Positions 8,019-17,810 of a stretch of DNA of 64,000 bases are shown in pieces (position 1 is the stretch's first letter; the number at the start of each line of letters is the position of its first letter). The notes beneath the pieces were generated by a model that saw nothing but the letters and a program-made list of their open reading frames with translations, did no database searches and was not told the DNA's origin. The position numbers were made by a program, and so were the translations under genes. The stretch is taken from NCBI GenBank assembly GCA_020025535.1, contig JAHHRY010000003.1:124001-188000 (forward strand), written 5' to 3'. The DNA comes from Oscillospiraceae bacterium (GTDB taxonomy: Bacteria; Bacillota; Clostridia; Oscillospirales; Oscillospiraceae).

Positions 8019-8930
8019 ATGACTGAATTAACGATTTTTCAGCAGAAAATCCAGGAAATTCTCCCGGATATTTCGCTATTATTTGAAGAACCCATGGCTA
8101 AGCATACTTCTTTCCGCATCGGCGGTCCTGCAGAAGTGATGGCCTTTCCCCACAGCAGGGAAGAACTTTCCCAAATACTGAAAGCGGCAAAGATTCTTGA
8201 CCACAAGCCTGTTATTTTGGGCGCTGGCACCAATGTCCTGGCACCGGACGAGGGGATGCAGGGCCTCGTGATCTGTTTGAAAGACTGCCTTTCCGGTATG
8301 GAGAAACTGAATGATAAGACAATCCGTGTAGCCGCCGGTGTTACTATGGCCCGGGCGGCTGTTTTTGCTGCAAATATGGGGCTTTCGGGCATGGAATTTG
8401 CTCATGGAATCCCCGGTACCGTGGGCGGCGGTGTGTATATGAACGCCGGCGCATACGGCGGAGAGATCTGCCAGATCTGCGACCGGGTGGACGCAATGAC
8501 CATGGACGGGGAGATTAAGACCTACACCAATCAAGAAATGGATTTTTCGTATCGCCATAGCCGTCTGGAAACGGAGCAGGAGATTGTGCTTTCAGCCGAT
8601 TTTGCGCTGGAACCCAAGCCGGAGACCGAAATCCGAAGCAGGATGCAGGAGCTGATGGGAAAACGCAGAGCGTCCCAGCCTCTGGATCTTCCGTCAGCCG
8701 GTTCTACCTTTAAACGGCCGGCAGGCGGATACGCAGCCGCACTGATTGACCAGGCCGGTCTGAAAGGTTTTCGGGTGGGCAATGCGGCGGTTTCCGGGAA
8801 ACACGCAGGTTTTGTAGTTAATCTGGGCGGAGCTACCGCATCGGATGTGAAATTGCTGATGCAGGCAGTTTCGGAGAAAGTATGGGATGCGTCCGGCATC
8901 CGTTTGGAGCCGGAAGTGCGGATTTGGTAG
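8019..8930 (+). CDS. murB: UDP-N-acetylmuramate dehydrogenase MurB
   Basis: This cytoplasmic FAD enzyme reduces UDP-GlcNAc-enolpyruvate to UDP-MurNAc with NADPH in peptidoglycan precursor synthesis. The 303-residue protein shows the FAD-binding segments VILGAGTNVLAPDEG and HGIPGTVGGGVYMNAGAYGG, and the catalytic serine in SAGSTFKRP near residue 229. A CGGAGG ribosome site precedes the ATG. whiA follows 18 bp downstream and dnaE overlaps whiA, so the three probably form one operon. Confidence 0.96.
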   Translation: MTELTIFQQKIQEILPDISLLFEEPMAKHTSFRIGGPAEVMAFPHSREELSQILKAAKILDHKPVILGAGTNVLAPDEGMQGLVICLKDCLSGMEKLNDKTIRVAAGVTMARAAVFAANMGLSGMEFAHGIPGTVGGGVYMNAGAYGGEICQICDRVDAMTMDGEIKTYTNQEMDFSYRHSRLETEQEIVLSADFALEPKPETEIRSRMQELMGKRRASQPLDLPSAGSTFKRPAGGYAAALIDQAGLKGFRVGNAAVSGKHAGFVVNLGGATASDVKLLMQAVSEKVWDASGIRLEPEVRIW

Positions 8931-8948
8931 AGATACAGGAGGTTTCCT

Positions 8949-9863
8949 ATGGCAGTTTCTTTTTCTGCTGCAGCAAAAGCAGAAATTTGTCGGGTACTTC
9001 CCCAGAAGCGCTGCTGCGCTCTGGCGGAGTGTTTTGGCGTACTGCTGTTTTGTAATAGCTTTACGGGAAGCGGTATTCGGATTATTACAGAAAGCCGGGA
9101 ATTTGCCCAGCTTTTGCCTAAATTGTTCCGAAAAGCGTTTGATCTGAGTTTTGACGTTCTTCCGGATGCGGATATTCCGGGAAAACTGGTGTTCCAGATG
9201 ACGGATCCCGATAAAATGGAGAACATTATGTCTGCTTACGGTTTCAGCCGGGACAATACGATTTCTTTGCATATCAATTTACCGGTTGTTGAGGAAGAAT
9301 GCTGCAAGTCGTTTTTCCTGCGGGGCGCTTTTTTGGCAGGCGGTTCGGTTACCGATCCGGAAAAAGGCTATCATCTGGAAATTACCACAACCCATCAGAC
9401 GGTTTCCAGAGAAGCCTATATGCTGATGTATGAAACACTGGGCTTCTATCCCAAGACCGCTGCCAGGGGCGGCGGGCAGGTGCTTTATATCAAACAGAGT
9501 GAGTTGATTTCTGACTGCCTGACCTTTTTGGGCGCACCGGTTGCGGCTATGGGCATCATGGAGGCAAGACTGGAAAAAGAGCTGAACAATAAAGTCAATC
9601 GCCGCTGCAACTGCGACGATGCCAATATATCCAAGGTGGTGGAGGCGGCACAGGAGCAGCTGGCTGCAATCCGTGTTCTGCGGGAATGCGGGAAGCTGGA
9701 TCAGCTTCCACCCAAAATGCTGCAGGCCGCCAATGCCCGGGAGAATAATCCGTCGGCATCCCTGACCGAACTGGCGGTTTTGATGGATCCGCCGATCTCC
9801 AAACCGGCAATGAATCATCGGCTGAAGAAGCTTGTGGAAATGGCACAGGAGGTTCAATCATGA
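8949..9863 (+). CDS. whiA: DNA-binding protein WhiA
   Basis: WhiA is a conserved Gram-positive protein with a degenerate LAGLIDADG endonuclease fold and a C-terminal helix-turn-helix; it affects cell division and chromosome segregation (sporulation control in Streptomyces). The 304 residues fit the family. The usual conserved stretches are present: the Cys-rich N-terminal segment around RCCALAECFG, the FLRGAFLAGGSVTDPEKGYH loop and the C-terminal NHRLKKL helix. The last codon overlaps the dnaE ATG. Confidence 0.94.
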   Translation: MAVSFSAAAKAEICRVLPQKRCCALAECFGVLLFCNSFTGSGIRIITESREFAQLLPKLFRKAFDLSFDVLPDADIPGKLVFQMTDPDKMENIMSAYGFSRDNTISLHINLPVVEEECCKSFFLRGAFLAGGSVTDPEKGYHLEITTTHQTVSREAYMLMYETLGFYPKTAARGGGQVLYIKQSELISDCLTFLGAPVAAMGIMEARLEKELNNKVNRRCNCDDANISKVVEAAQEQLAAIRVLRECGKLDQLPPKMLQAANARENNPSASLTELAVLMDPPISKPAMNHRLKKLVEMAQEVQS

Positions 9864-12800
9864 GTTTTGTACATCTTCATGTTCATACGGAATACAGCCT
9901 TCTGGACGGTGTCTGCCGGATTAACGGCATTATGGATAGAGTCAAGGAACTGGGACAGACGGCAATCGCCATTACAGACCACGGCGTAATGTACGGCTGT
10001 ATCGATTTTTATAAAGCTGCAAAGGCTGCCGGTATTAAACCGATTATCGGCTGCGAGGTCTACGTGGCCAGACGGGGCATGGAGGATCGGGTTCATGGCA
10101 TCGACAATGACCCCTATCATTTGGTGCTGCTTTGCAAGGATCAAAAGGGCTACGAAAACCTGTGTATGCTGGTATCCGAGGCCTTTTTGCACGGTTTTTA
10201 TGGCAAGCCGAGAGTGGACCTGGCGCTGCTGGAAAAATATCATGAAGGTTTGATTGCTTCCTCAGCCTGCCTTGGCGGTGCCATTCCCCAGCGGCTTCTG
10301 GAGGAAGATTATGAGGCGGCGAAAGAATACGCCCTTAAAATGTCCGCAATTTTCGGAGAGGACAATTTCTATCTGGAATTGCAGGATCACGGGATTGAAG
10401 AACAGCGACCTGTTAATCAGGGGCTGATGCGTCTGTCCCGGGAGACGGGACTGCCGCTGATCGTAACCAATGATGCCCACTATCTTCGCCGGGAAGATGC
10501 GAAGATGCAGGATGTTTTGCTGTGTATTCAGACAGGCAAGACGGTGGATGACCAAAACCGGATGCGCTTTGAAACCGATGAGTTCTACCTGAAGAGCGAG
10601 GAAGAAATGCGGCAGCGTTTTCCCAACTGTGAGGAAGCGTTTGAAAACACGGCCAGAATTGCAGAGCGCTGCAATGTGGAGTTTGTGTTTAATCAGTACC
10701 ATTTGCCGTCTTTTCCGGTGCCGGAAGGCTATACCAACGAGGCTTATTTCCGCAAGTTGTGCATGGACGGATTCCGTGAGCGGTATACCAATCCGCCGGA
10801 AAGCTATGCAGAGCGGCTGGAATACGAAATCGGCGTCATCAGCCGTATGGGCTATGTGAACTATTATCTGATTGTCTGGGATTTCATCCGCTATGCCAAG
10901 GAATCCGGTATTCCGGTGGGCCCGGGGCGCGGATCGGGTGCGGCATCCATTGTTGCATACTGTATGCACATCACAGAAGTGGACCCGATGAAGTATGCGC
11001 TCATTTTTGAACGCTTCCTGAACCCCGAACGTGTCAGTATGCCCGATTTTGATACGGACTTCTGTCAGGAACGCCGGGGCGAAGTGATTGAATATGTTAT
11101 GCGGAAGTATGGTTCCGACCATGTGGCTCAGATTGCCACCTTCGGTACCATGGCGGCAAGAGGCGCCATCCGGGATGTGGGCAGAGCTCTGAATTTCACC
11201 TACGCAGAAACAGATGTGGTTGCCAAGCTGGTGCCCAATACACCGCACATCACCCTGCAGGAGGCTCTGAAGACTTCACCGCAGCTGAAGGCGATGTATG
11301 ACGAGGATGAGCGGGTCAGAACGTTGATTGACACGGCAAGAGCCCTGGAGGGTATGCCCAGAAATACGTCGACCCATGCTGCAGGTGTGGTGATCACGGC
11401 AGACCCCGTGTGTACCTATGTGCCGCTGTCAAGAAACGATGATACCATCGTGACCCAGTACACAATGACCACCATTGAGGAACTGGGACTGCTTAAAATG
11501 GATTTTCTGGGACTGCGAAACCTGACGGTGATTGACGATGCCCAAAAGGAAATCCGGAAGATTCAGCCGGATTTTGACATTTCCAAAGTGTCGGATACGG
11601 ATCCGGAAACCTTTGCCATGCTGTCTGAGGGTAAGACTCAGGGCGTATTCCAGCTGGAATCCGCCGGTATTACCGGCGTGTGTGTCAGTATGCACCCGGC
11701 ATCCATAGAAGATATGACCGCTATTGTGGCGCTGTATCGTCCCGGTCCTATGGATTCCATTCCAAAGTTTATTGCCAATAAACTGGATCATAGAAAGATT
11801 ACCTATAAAACTCCGTATTTGGAGCCGATACTGCGGGTTACCTATGGATGTATCGTCTATCAGGAACAGGTGATTGAGATTTTCCGTTCCCTTGGCGGTT
11901 ATACGATGGGACAGGCTGATAATATCCGCCGTGCCATCTCCAAAAAGAAAATGAAGGTTATCGAGGCGGAGCGAAAGGTCTTCGTATACGGTGATCAGGA
12001 GCAGGGCATCCCCGGCTGTATCGCCAAGGGCATTCCGGAAGCGGTTGCCCAGTCCATTTATGACGAGATCGTTGACTTTGCAAACTATGCCTTCAACAAA
12101 GCCCACGCCGTTTGTTATGCGGTGGTTTCCTATCAGACTGCCTATTTGAAATGTCACTATCCCCGGCAGTATATGGCGGCGCTGATGACGTCGGTGCTGG
12201 ATTCCACCACCAAGATTTCCGATTATATCGCCGAGTGTAAGGATATGGGGATTCCCGTGCTTCCGCCGGACATCAATCATTCCTTTGCACCTTTTACGGT
12301 AGAGGGAAACGCCATTCGTTTTGGTCTGGGTGCGGTTAAGAACGTGGGAATCGGTTTGATTAACAGCGTGGCTGCCAGACGCAGCGAGGGCGGCCCGTTC
12401 CGTTCGCTGGAGGACTTCCTGCAGCGGATGGGGGAGGGAGAACTCAACAAGCGGGCAGTAGAAAACTTTATTAAATGCGGCAGCATGGACTGCTTCGGCA
12501 ACCATCGCAGTGAGCTGCTGGCGGTATACGAAAGTATGATGGAATCTGTTTCGGATACCCGGAAGAAAAATCTGGATGGTCAGATTGGCCTGTTCGTCGC
12601 GCTGGAAGATGAGTCTGCGGCAGCCATTCCCATTCCTAAGCTGGCGGAGATGAAAAAAACAGAGCTCATGGCCATGGAAAAGGAATCTACGGGGCTGTAC
12701 CTGTCCGGACATCCCATGGATGATTACCGAAAATTCCTGCGCAATACCCGTGTGCTGTCCATAGGACAGCTGATGAGCGAGGAATGCACCGTGCAGGATG

Positions 12801-13312
12801 AGCAGATCGTCAGTGTGGCGGGCATTGTGCAGACTGTGAAGATGAAGTCCACCCGAAACAACTCCATGATGGCCTATGTCACGGTGGAGGATGACACGGC
12901 TTCCGTTGAAATGCTGGCGTTTTCCAATGTGCTGAATCAGTACGGCGGATACCTGAAGGAAAATGTGGCGGTGGTAGTTACCGGCAAGCTTTCTCTGCGG
13001 GATGACAAAGATCCTCAGATCATTGTCAACCGGGTAAGACCCATTTCGGATTATGCGGATGGAATGCCGGAAAGAGAACCTCCGGCCAGACCTCAGAATC
13101 TGACGGGAAAGCTGTATCTGCGTCTGCCGTCAGAGAGCGTGCCGGAGTACAGAAAGGTAAAAGCAATTCTCAATATGTTCCCGGGGGACATGGAAGCAGT
13201 GCTCTATTTTTCAGATACCGGCGTCCGTCGTGGCACCCACTGTGCCTTGGCGGTTAGTATGCTCACAGAACTGAAAAATCTGCTGGGTGAAGGAAATGTT
13301 GTGCTGAAATAG
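9860..13312 (+). CDS. dnaE: DNA polymerase III subunit alpha DnaE
   Basis: This is a replicative C-family polymerase (DnaE1/DnaE type, not PolC). The 1150-residue protein begins with a PHP domain (HLHVHTEYSLLDG). The palm carries the catalytic aspartates in SMPDFDTDF near residue 396, and the fingers include the AISKKKMKVIEAER region. A helix-hairpin-helix segment follows (EDFLQRMGEGELNKRAVE), and then a C-terminal OB fold (VSVAGIVQTVKMKSTRNN). No 3'-5' exonuclease domain is inserted in PHP. It overlaps whiA by 4 nt. Confidence 0.96.
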   Translation: MSFVHLHVHTEYSLLDGVCRINGIMDRVKELGQTAIAITDHGVMYGCIDFYKAAKAAGIKPIIGCEVYVARRGMEDRVHGIDNDPYHLVLLCKDQKGYENLCMLVSEAFLHGFYGKPRVDLALLEKYHEGLIASSACLGGAIPQRLLEEDYEAAKEYALKMSAIFGEDNFYLELQDHGIEEQRPVNQGLMRLSRETGLPLIVTNDAHYLRREDAKMQDVLLCIQTGKTVDDQNRMRFETDEFYLKSEEEMRQRFPNCEEAFENTARIAERCNVEFVFNQYHLPSFPVPEGYTNEAYFRKLCMDGFRERYTNPPESYAERLEYEIGVISRMGYVNYYLIVWDFIRYAKESGIPVGPGRGSGAASIVAYCMHITEVDPMKYALIFERFLNPERVSMPDFDTDFCQERRGEVIEYVMRKYGSDHVAQIATFGTMAARGAIRDVGRALNFTYAETDVVAKLVPNTPHITLQEALKTSPQLKAMYDEDERVRTLIDTARALEGMPRNTSTHAAGVVITADPVCTYVPLSRNDDTIVTQYTMTTIEELGLLKMDFLGLRNLTVIDDAQKEIRKIQPDFDISKVSDTDPETFAMLSEGKTQGVFQLESAGITGVCVSMHPASIEDMTAIVALYRPGPMDSIPKFIANKLDHRKITYKTPYLEPILRVTYGCIVYQEQVIEIFRSLGGYTMGQADNIRRAISKKKMKVIEAERKVFVYGDQEQGIPGCIAKGIPEAVAQSIYDEIVDFANYAFNKAHAVCYAVVSYQTAYLKCHYPRQYMAALMTSVLDSTTKISDYIAECKDMGIPVLPPDINHSFAPFTVEGNAIRFGLGAVKNVGIGLINSVAARRSEGGPFRSLEDFLQRMGEGELNKRAVENFIKCGSMDCFGNHRSELLAVYESMMESVSDTRKKNLDGQIGLFVALEDESAAAIPIPKLAEMKKTELMAMEKESTGLYLSGHPMDDYRKFLRNTRVLSIGQLMSEECTVQDEQIVSVAGIVQTVKMKSTRNNSMMAYVTVEDDTASVEMLAFSNVLNQYGGYLKENVAVVVTGKLSLRDDKDPQIIVNRVRPISDYADGMPEREPPARPQNLTGKLYLRLPSESVPEYRKVKAILNMFPGDMEAVLYFSDTGVRRGTHCALAVSMLTELKNLLGEGNVVLK

Positions 13313-13368
13313 CTTTCCTTTTTTGTATTGATATGTTATAATATCTTGATTGAAAGGAGCGTGAAACC

Positions 13369-14667
13369 GTGCACAGACGACTAAAAATGGTTATATTGCT
13401 GGTTTTGGCTGTGCTGATTCTGGGAGGCTGCAGTCTGCGTACGGTGGATAAGCTCTATTGCAGGCCCAAACGCTCTCAGGCGGAGGATGACCTGCAGGCC
13501 GTAATCAACAAAGCCATGCTGAAGCTCAATTATTCCGCTCCTTTGAACGGAGAAAACCTTCAGGCGGTTCAGCAGGCAGATCTGGATGGCGATGGCATTG
13601 ACGAATATCTGCTGTTTGCCTCGGATAATAGCGAAAAGCCTCTGAAAATTTTGATTTTCTGCCAGCTTGCTTCCGGATATGTTTTGATGGATACCATCGA
13701 GGGCTACGGCTTCGCCTTTGATTTTGTGGAGTATGCCCAGATGGATAACCGCCCAGGACTGGAGATCATTGTCGGCCGGCAGGTCAGCAATGAGCTGATC
13801 CGCTCGGTGTCGGTGTACCGGTTTACCAGTGGCTTTTCCCGCCTCCTGGTGTCCAGCAGCTACAGCCGTATGATGACTTCTGATCTGAATGAGGACGGAA
13901 TCCGTGAAATGGTCCTGCTGAATCCGGGAGAATCGGCGGTCAGCAAGGGAACGGCTACGTTCTACGGATTCAAGGATGATCAGATGCAGCGTCTGGCGGT
14001 GGCAAACCTGTCGGAATCCATGGCAGATGTCCAGCTGATGAAGCTGGGACTGCTGCAGGATGGTGTCCCGGCTGTATACGTTACCAGTATTTCCAATGAC
14101 CATTCGCTGGTTACGGATATATTTGCCCTGCAGAACGAATGCTTTTCCAATGTTACGGATGGTATCCGTACAGGAACGCTGCATAACTACTATGTATATC
14201 CTCAGGATATCGACGGCGATACCATTTTGGAACTGGCCAGCCTGATTAAAATGCCTTCGTTTGGAAATTCAAAAAAGTATTTTATGGGCTGGTACTCGGT
14301 TGACCGAAACGGTACAAAGACAGACAAACTCTTTACTTACCATAATTTTGCGGATGGCTGGTACTTCGTTCTGGAAAAGGAATGGCTTAAAACCATGTCG
14401 GTAGTGCGGACGGAGGATGCCTGTATCTTCTATATGTGGGATGAGGAGTTTGACAAATCCGAAATCGTAATGGAAATCTACACCCAGATTGAGCAGAATC
14501 GGGAAAAACACGAAGCGGATAACGATAGTGTCGTCCTGTATAAGGGAGACACCGTTACTTATATTGCACATTTGGAAGAATCTGCACAGAGCTACGGCCT
14601 GACGGCTGAGCAGCTGTCTGAGCGCTTCCACATGATGCGGGCAGAGCTGAATACGAAAGAAGACTGA
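13369..14667 (+). CDS. Lipoprotein of unknown function, repeat/propeller-like
   Basis: A 432-residue exported lipoprotein has a signal peptide ending in the lipobox LGGC (Cys about residue 21). The body has short Asp-rich repeats such as ADLDGDGIDEYLLF, SDLNEDGIREMVLL and QDIDGDTILELASL, which resemble FG-GAP/VCBS calcium-binding blades, so a beta-propeller-like fold is inferred. The GTG start at 13369 follows a good GAAAGGAGCG ribosome site. A TATAAT lies upstream at 13335-13341. The two-component system begins 9 bp after its stop, suggesting the lipoprotein may be a sensor accessory. Function unknown. Confidence 0.75.
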   Translation: MHRRLKMVILLVLAVLILGGCSLRTVDKLYCRPKRSQAEDDLQAVINKAMLKLNYSAPLNGENLQAVQQADLDGDGIDEYLLFASDNSEKPLKILIFCQLASGYVLMDTIEGYGFAFDFVEYAQMDNRPGLEIIVGRQVSNELIRSVSVYRFTSGFSRLLVSSSYSRMMTSDLNEDGIREMVLLNPGESAVSKGTATFYGFKDDQMQRLAVANLSESMADVQLMKLGLLQDGVPAVYVTSISNDHSLVTDIFALQNECFSNVTDGIRTGTLHNYYVYPQDIDGDTILELASLIKMPSFGNSKKYFMGWYSVDRNGTKTDKLFTYHNFADGWYFVLEKEWLKTMSVVRTEDACIFYMWDEEFDKSEIVMEIYTQIEQNREKHEADNDSVVLYKGDTVTYIAHLEESAQSYGLTAEQLSERFHMMRAELNTKED

Positions 14668-14676
14668 GGGTACATT

Positions 14677-15363
14677 ATGAAAAAGATACTGATTCTGGAA
14701 GATGAAGTCAATATCCGCAGCTTTGTTGTAATCAATCTGAAGCGCGCGGGTTACGAGGTGGTAGAGGCAGGAACCGGCCAAGAGGCACTGGATAAGTTCC
14801 AGGAACAGAAGGACATTGATATGGCCATTCTGGATATTATGCTGCCGGATATCGATGGCTTTGAGGTCTGCCGCCGCCTGCGTGCTGCCAATAAGCAGCT
14901 GGGTATTATCATGCTTACTGCCCGCACACAGGAAATGGACAAGGTTACCGGTTTGATGACCGGTGCGGATGATTATGTGACAAAACCTTTTTCCCCTGCA
15001 GAGCTGACAGCACGGGTGGATGCGTTGTTCCGTCGGATCGGAAAAGATGTTGCCTGCAACGGTGAACTGCTGAGTCAGGGACCGTTTACGCTGAATACCC
15101 GCAACCATACGCTCGATAAGTACGGTGAACGGATTCGCCTGACGCAGGTAGAATACAGCATCATGAAACTGTTCATGGCCAATCCGGGCAGAGCACTTTC
15201 CCGGGAAGACATCCGGTCGGAGGTCTGGGGCAAGGATTATGATGGCGAACTGAAAATCGTGGATGTGAATATTCGCCGTCTGCGTATTAAGATTGAGGAT
15301 GATTCAACCAATCCAGCGTACATCACCACAATCTGGGGATTTGGCTATAAGTGGGGCGCTTGA
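14677..15363 (+). CDS. OmpR/PhoB-family response regulator
   Basis: This is a 228-residue DNA-binding response regulator. The receiver domain has the acidic pocket EDE (residues 8-10), the phospho-acceptor Asp53 in ILDIMLPD and the conserved Lys in YVTKPFSP. The C-terminal winged helix ends with DVNIRRLRIKIEDD and TTIWGFGYKW, typical of the family. The histidine kinase gene follows 24 bp downstream and is its evident partner. The stimulus is unknown. Confidence 0.93.
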   Translation: MKKILILEDEVNIRSFVVINLKRAGYEVVEAGTGQEALDKFQEQKDIDMAILDIMLPDIDGFEVCRRLRAANKQLGIIMLTARTQEMDKVTGLMTGADDYVTKPFSPAELTARVDALFRRIGKDVACNGELLSQGPFTLNTRNHTLDKYGERIRLTQVEYSIMKLFMANPGRALSREDIRSEVWGKDYDGELKIVDVNIRRLRIKIEDDSTNPAYITTIWGFGYKWGA

Positions 15364-15387
15364 TCGGATAAGGGAAGAGGGGATACC

Positions 15388-16797
15388 ATGGGCAAAAGCA
15401 GCAGTCTGCGAGGAAGATGGCTCGGCAATACACTGACCATATTTTGTACGCTTGGTCTGATTTGCGTGCTGGCGATTGCGCTGACTTTTGCAGGTTACTA
15501 CTATTCCAACATGATTTCCGATATGGAGAGCAGAGCCTGGCAGACCAGCCAGTTTTTCTCCGGTTATATCGGGCAGAATTACGAGGATTATTACCGTTCC
15601 TGCGTTACCTATGCACAGAAATTTGAGATGAGCAACCAGATGGAGCTGCAGTTCATCAATGCCGACGGACTGCTGGTGGCTTCGTCATACGGCCACTGGG
15701 CCGGTAATTCTCCTACCACGCCGGACATTAAAAACGCAATGGAAAGTCTGGATATTCGCAGGTTTGTCGGAGAAAATCCGGATACCGGTGAACGGATTAT
15801 TGCGGTTTCCTGCCCGATGATTTACAGCGACGGCAAAGTGGTGGGTGTGCTTCGCTATGTAACGGCAACCAGACTGATGGATATGCAGATATTTCAGATT
15901 GCCCTGATGGCTCTGGGAGGATTTATATTGCTGCTGGCGGTGCTCCTGCTGAGCAGCAGCTATTACATACGTTCCATCCTGGTTCCGGTGGATGAGATTA
16001 CTCAGAAAGCAAAGAAAATTGCCAATGGCAGCTATGGTGTCCAGATTCAGAAAAAGTATAACGACGAGATAGGCGATCTTGCGGATACCATCAATGAGAT
16101 GTCTGTTAAAATCAACCAGAATGAAAAACTGCAGGCAGATTTTATTTCCTCTTTGTCCCACGAACTGCGGACGCCGCTGACAGCCATCAACGGCTGGAGC
16201 GAGACACTGCTGAGCGGTGACGATTTGGATCCCGAAACCAGAAGAGGCGTGAAAATCATTTCCGGCGAAGCCAAGCGTCTGACGGAAATGGTGGTAGACC
16301 TGCTGGATTTCACCCGCCTGCAGGATGGCCGGCTGACACTGAACGTGGAAATGACCGATATCCGGGCAGAATTTGAAGATACCGTGTATATGTACAGCAG
16401 CCGGCTTTCTCAGGAAGGAATCCTGCTGGAGTACCTGGATAGCGACGAGATCATACCTGAGATTCCATGCGATCCCAAGCGGATGCGGCAGGTGTTCCTG
16501 AATATTTTGGACAATGCTGCCAAGCACGGCGGAGACGGAAAACGCATTGAAGCTTCCATGACCTGCGATGAAGAACAGGTGATCGTAAAGATTCGGGATT
16601 TTGGTCCCGGCATCTCGGAAGACGAACTGCCTCTGGTGAAAAAGAAGTTTTACAAGGGAAGCTCCAAGGCCAGAGGAACGGGTATCGGTCTGGCGGTGTG
16701 CGATGAGATCGTACAGATGCACGGCGGTACATTGAAATTGGAAAATGCAGTGGGCGGCGGCACATTGGTGACGATTTCCCTGCCGACGGCCCAGTAA
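15388..16797 (+). CDS. Membrane sensor histidine kinase
   Basis: The 469-residue kinase has two transmembrane segments (residues ~15-37 and ~170-193) around an extracytoplasmic sensor region. This is followed by HAMP (~195-245), the H-box SHELRTP near residue 258, the N-box LNILDNAAKHG near 371 and G boxes GPGIS and GTGIGLAV. The sensor part shows the pattern of a Cache/PAS-like fold but no named ligand site. It is paired with the preceding response regulator and shares the operon with the upstream lipoprotein. Confidence 0.92.
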   Translation: MGKSSSLRGRWLGNTLTIFCTLGLICVLAIALTFAGYYYSNMISDMESRAWQTSQFFSGYIGQNYEDYYRSCVTYAQKFEMSNQMELQFINADGLLVASSYGHWAGNSPTTPDIKNAMESLDIRRFVGENPDTGERIIAVSCPMIYSDGKVVGVLRYVTATRLMDMQIFQIALMALGGFILLLAVLLLSSSYYIRSILVPVDEITQKAKKIANGSYGVQIQKKYNDEIGDLADTINEMSVKINQNEKLQADFISSLSHELRTPLTAINGWSETLLSGDDLDPETRRGVKIISGEAKRLTEMVVDLLDFTRLQDGRLTLNVEMTDIRAEFEDTVYMYSSRLSQEGILLEYLDSDEIIPEIPCDPKRMRQVFLNILDNAAKHGGDGKRIEASMTCDEEQVIVKIRDFGPGISEDELPLVKKKFYKGSSKARGTGIGLAVCDEIVQMHGGTLKLENAVGGGTLVTISLPTAQ

Positions 16798-16808
16798 GGA
16801 AGGATACA

Positions 16809-17810
16809 ATGGCAAATACAAATAAGCAGGCAGCACCGGAAAAGTTTAAGACCATGATCGGCGGACAGGCTCTGATAGAGGGAATTATGATGCGTGGCCC
16901 TCAAAAAGATGCCGTGGTGGTGCGTCAGAAAGACGGCCTGAATATTGAAGTAAAGGACAGAAAAGTTCCTCCGAAGAAGTCTGTGCTGAACTGGCCTCTG
17001 ATTCGGGGAGTGCGAAATTTCTTTGATGCTCAGATCGTGGGCGTCAAGGCACTGATGCATTCGGCGGATTTGTCTCCGGATGAGGAACAGGAGGAGCCTT
17101 CCAAGTTCGATAAGTGGCTGGAGAAAAAGCTGGGCAGTGAAAAGTTCCAGAAAGTCGTCATTGGTATGGCTGTCTTTATGGGGCTTGTGATGTCCATCGG
17201 ACTGTTTTTCCTGCTGCCAATGGTTATCGGCGGATTTTTTGATCGCTGGATCGACAGTATGCTGATGATCAATCTGGTGGAGGGCCTGATCCGGATTGTC
17301 ATTTTTATAGGATATATCATCCTGATTTCCCGGATGAAGGAAATGAAACGTGTGTTCTCCTACCATGGCGCCGAACATAAGACCATCCGCTGCTATGAAG
17401 CAGGCCTGCCTCTGACGGTGGAAAATGTCCGCACCATGAGCCGGCTCCACCCACGCTGCGGTACCAGCTTTTTGGTTGTGGTTATGATTTTGTCCATTCT
17501 GGTTTTTTCGATTGCATCGTCGCTGCTGCTGGCCGTTGTCCCGGCGCTGGAGGACCTGTATGGAACATTCCTGTATCGGCTGATTATGATTGCCTTTAAG
17601 CTGCTTATGCTGCCGCTTGTGGTGGCTATCAGCTATGAATTGAACCGATTTGTAGGCCGGCATGACAACTGGCTGACCAGAATTATTACGGCACCCGGTA
17701 TGTGGTTCCAGAATTTTACCACAAGAGAGCCGGATGATTCCATGATCGAAGTGGGTATTGCTGCCGTTGAGGCAGTACTCCCGGAAAAGGAGGGGGAAGA
17801 CATTTGGTAA
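16809..17810 (+). CDS. DUF1385 membrane protein (YqhQ-like)
   Basis: The 333-residue protein starts with the DUF1385 hallmark IGGQALIEGIMMRGP and has several transmembrane segments (about residues 115-145, 150-172, 218-245 and 255-280) with the conserved YHGAEHKTIRCYE and HPRCGTSFL motifs between them. The family is common in Gram-positive bacteria; its biochemical role is unknown. It overlaps the start of prmC, as in many Clostridia. Confidence 0.9.
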   Translation: MANTNKQAAPEKFKTMIGGQALIEGIMMRGPQKDAVVVRQKDGLNIEVKDRKVPPKKSVLNWPLIRGVRNFFDAQIVGVKALMHSADLSPDEEQEEPSKFDKWLEKKLGSEKFQKVVIGMAVFMGLVMSIGLFFLLPMVIGGFFDRWIDSMLMINLVEGLIRIVIFIGYIILISRMKEMKRVFSYHGAEHKTIRCYEAGLPLTVENVRTMSRLHPRCGTSFLVVVMILSILVFSIASSLLLAVVPALEDLYGTFLYRLIMIAFKLLMLPLVVAISYELNRFVGRHDNWLTRIITAPGMWFQNFTTREPDDSMIEVGIAAVEAVLPEKEGEDIW

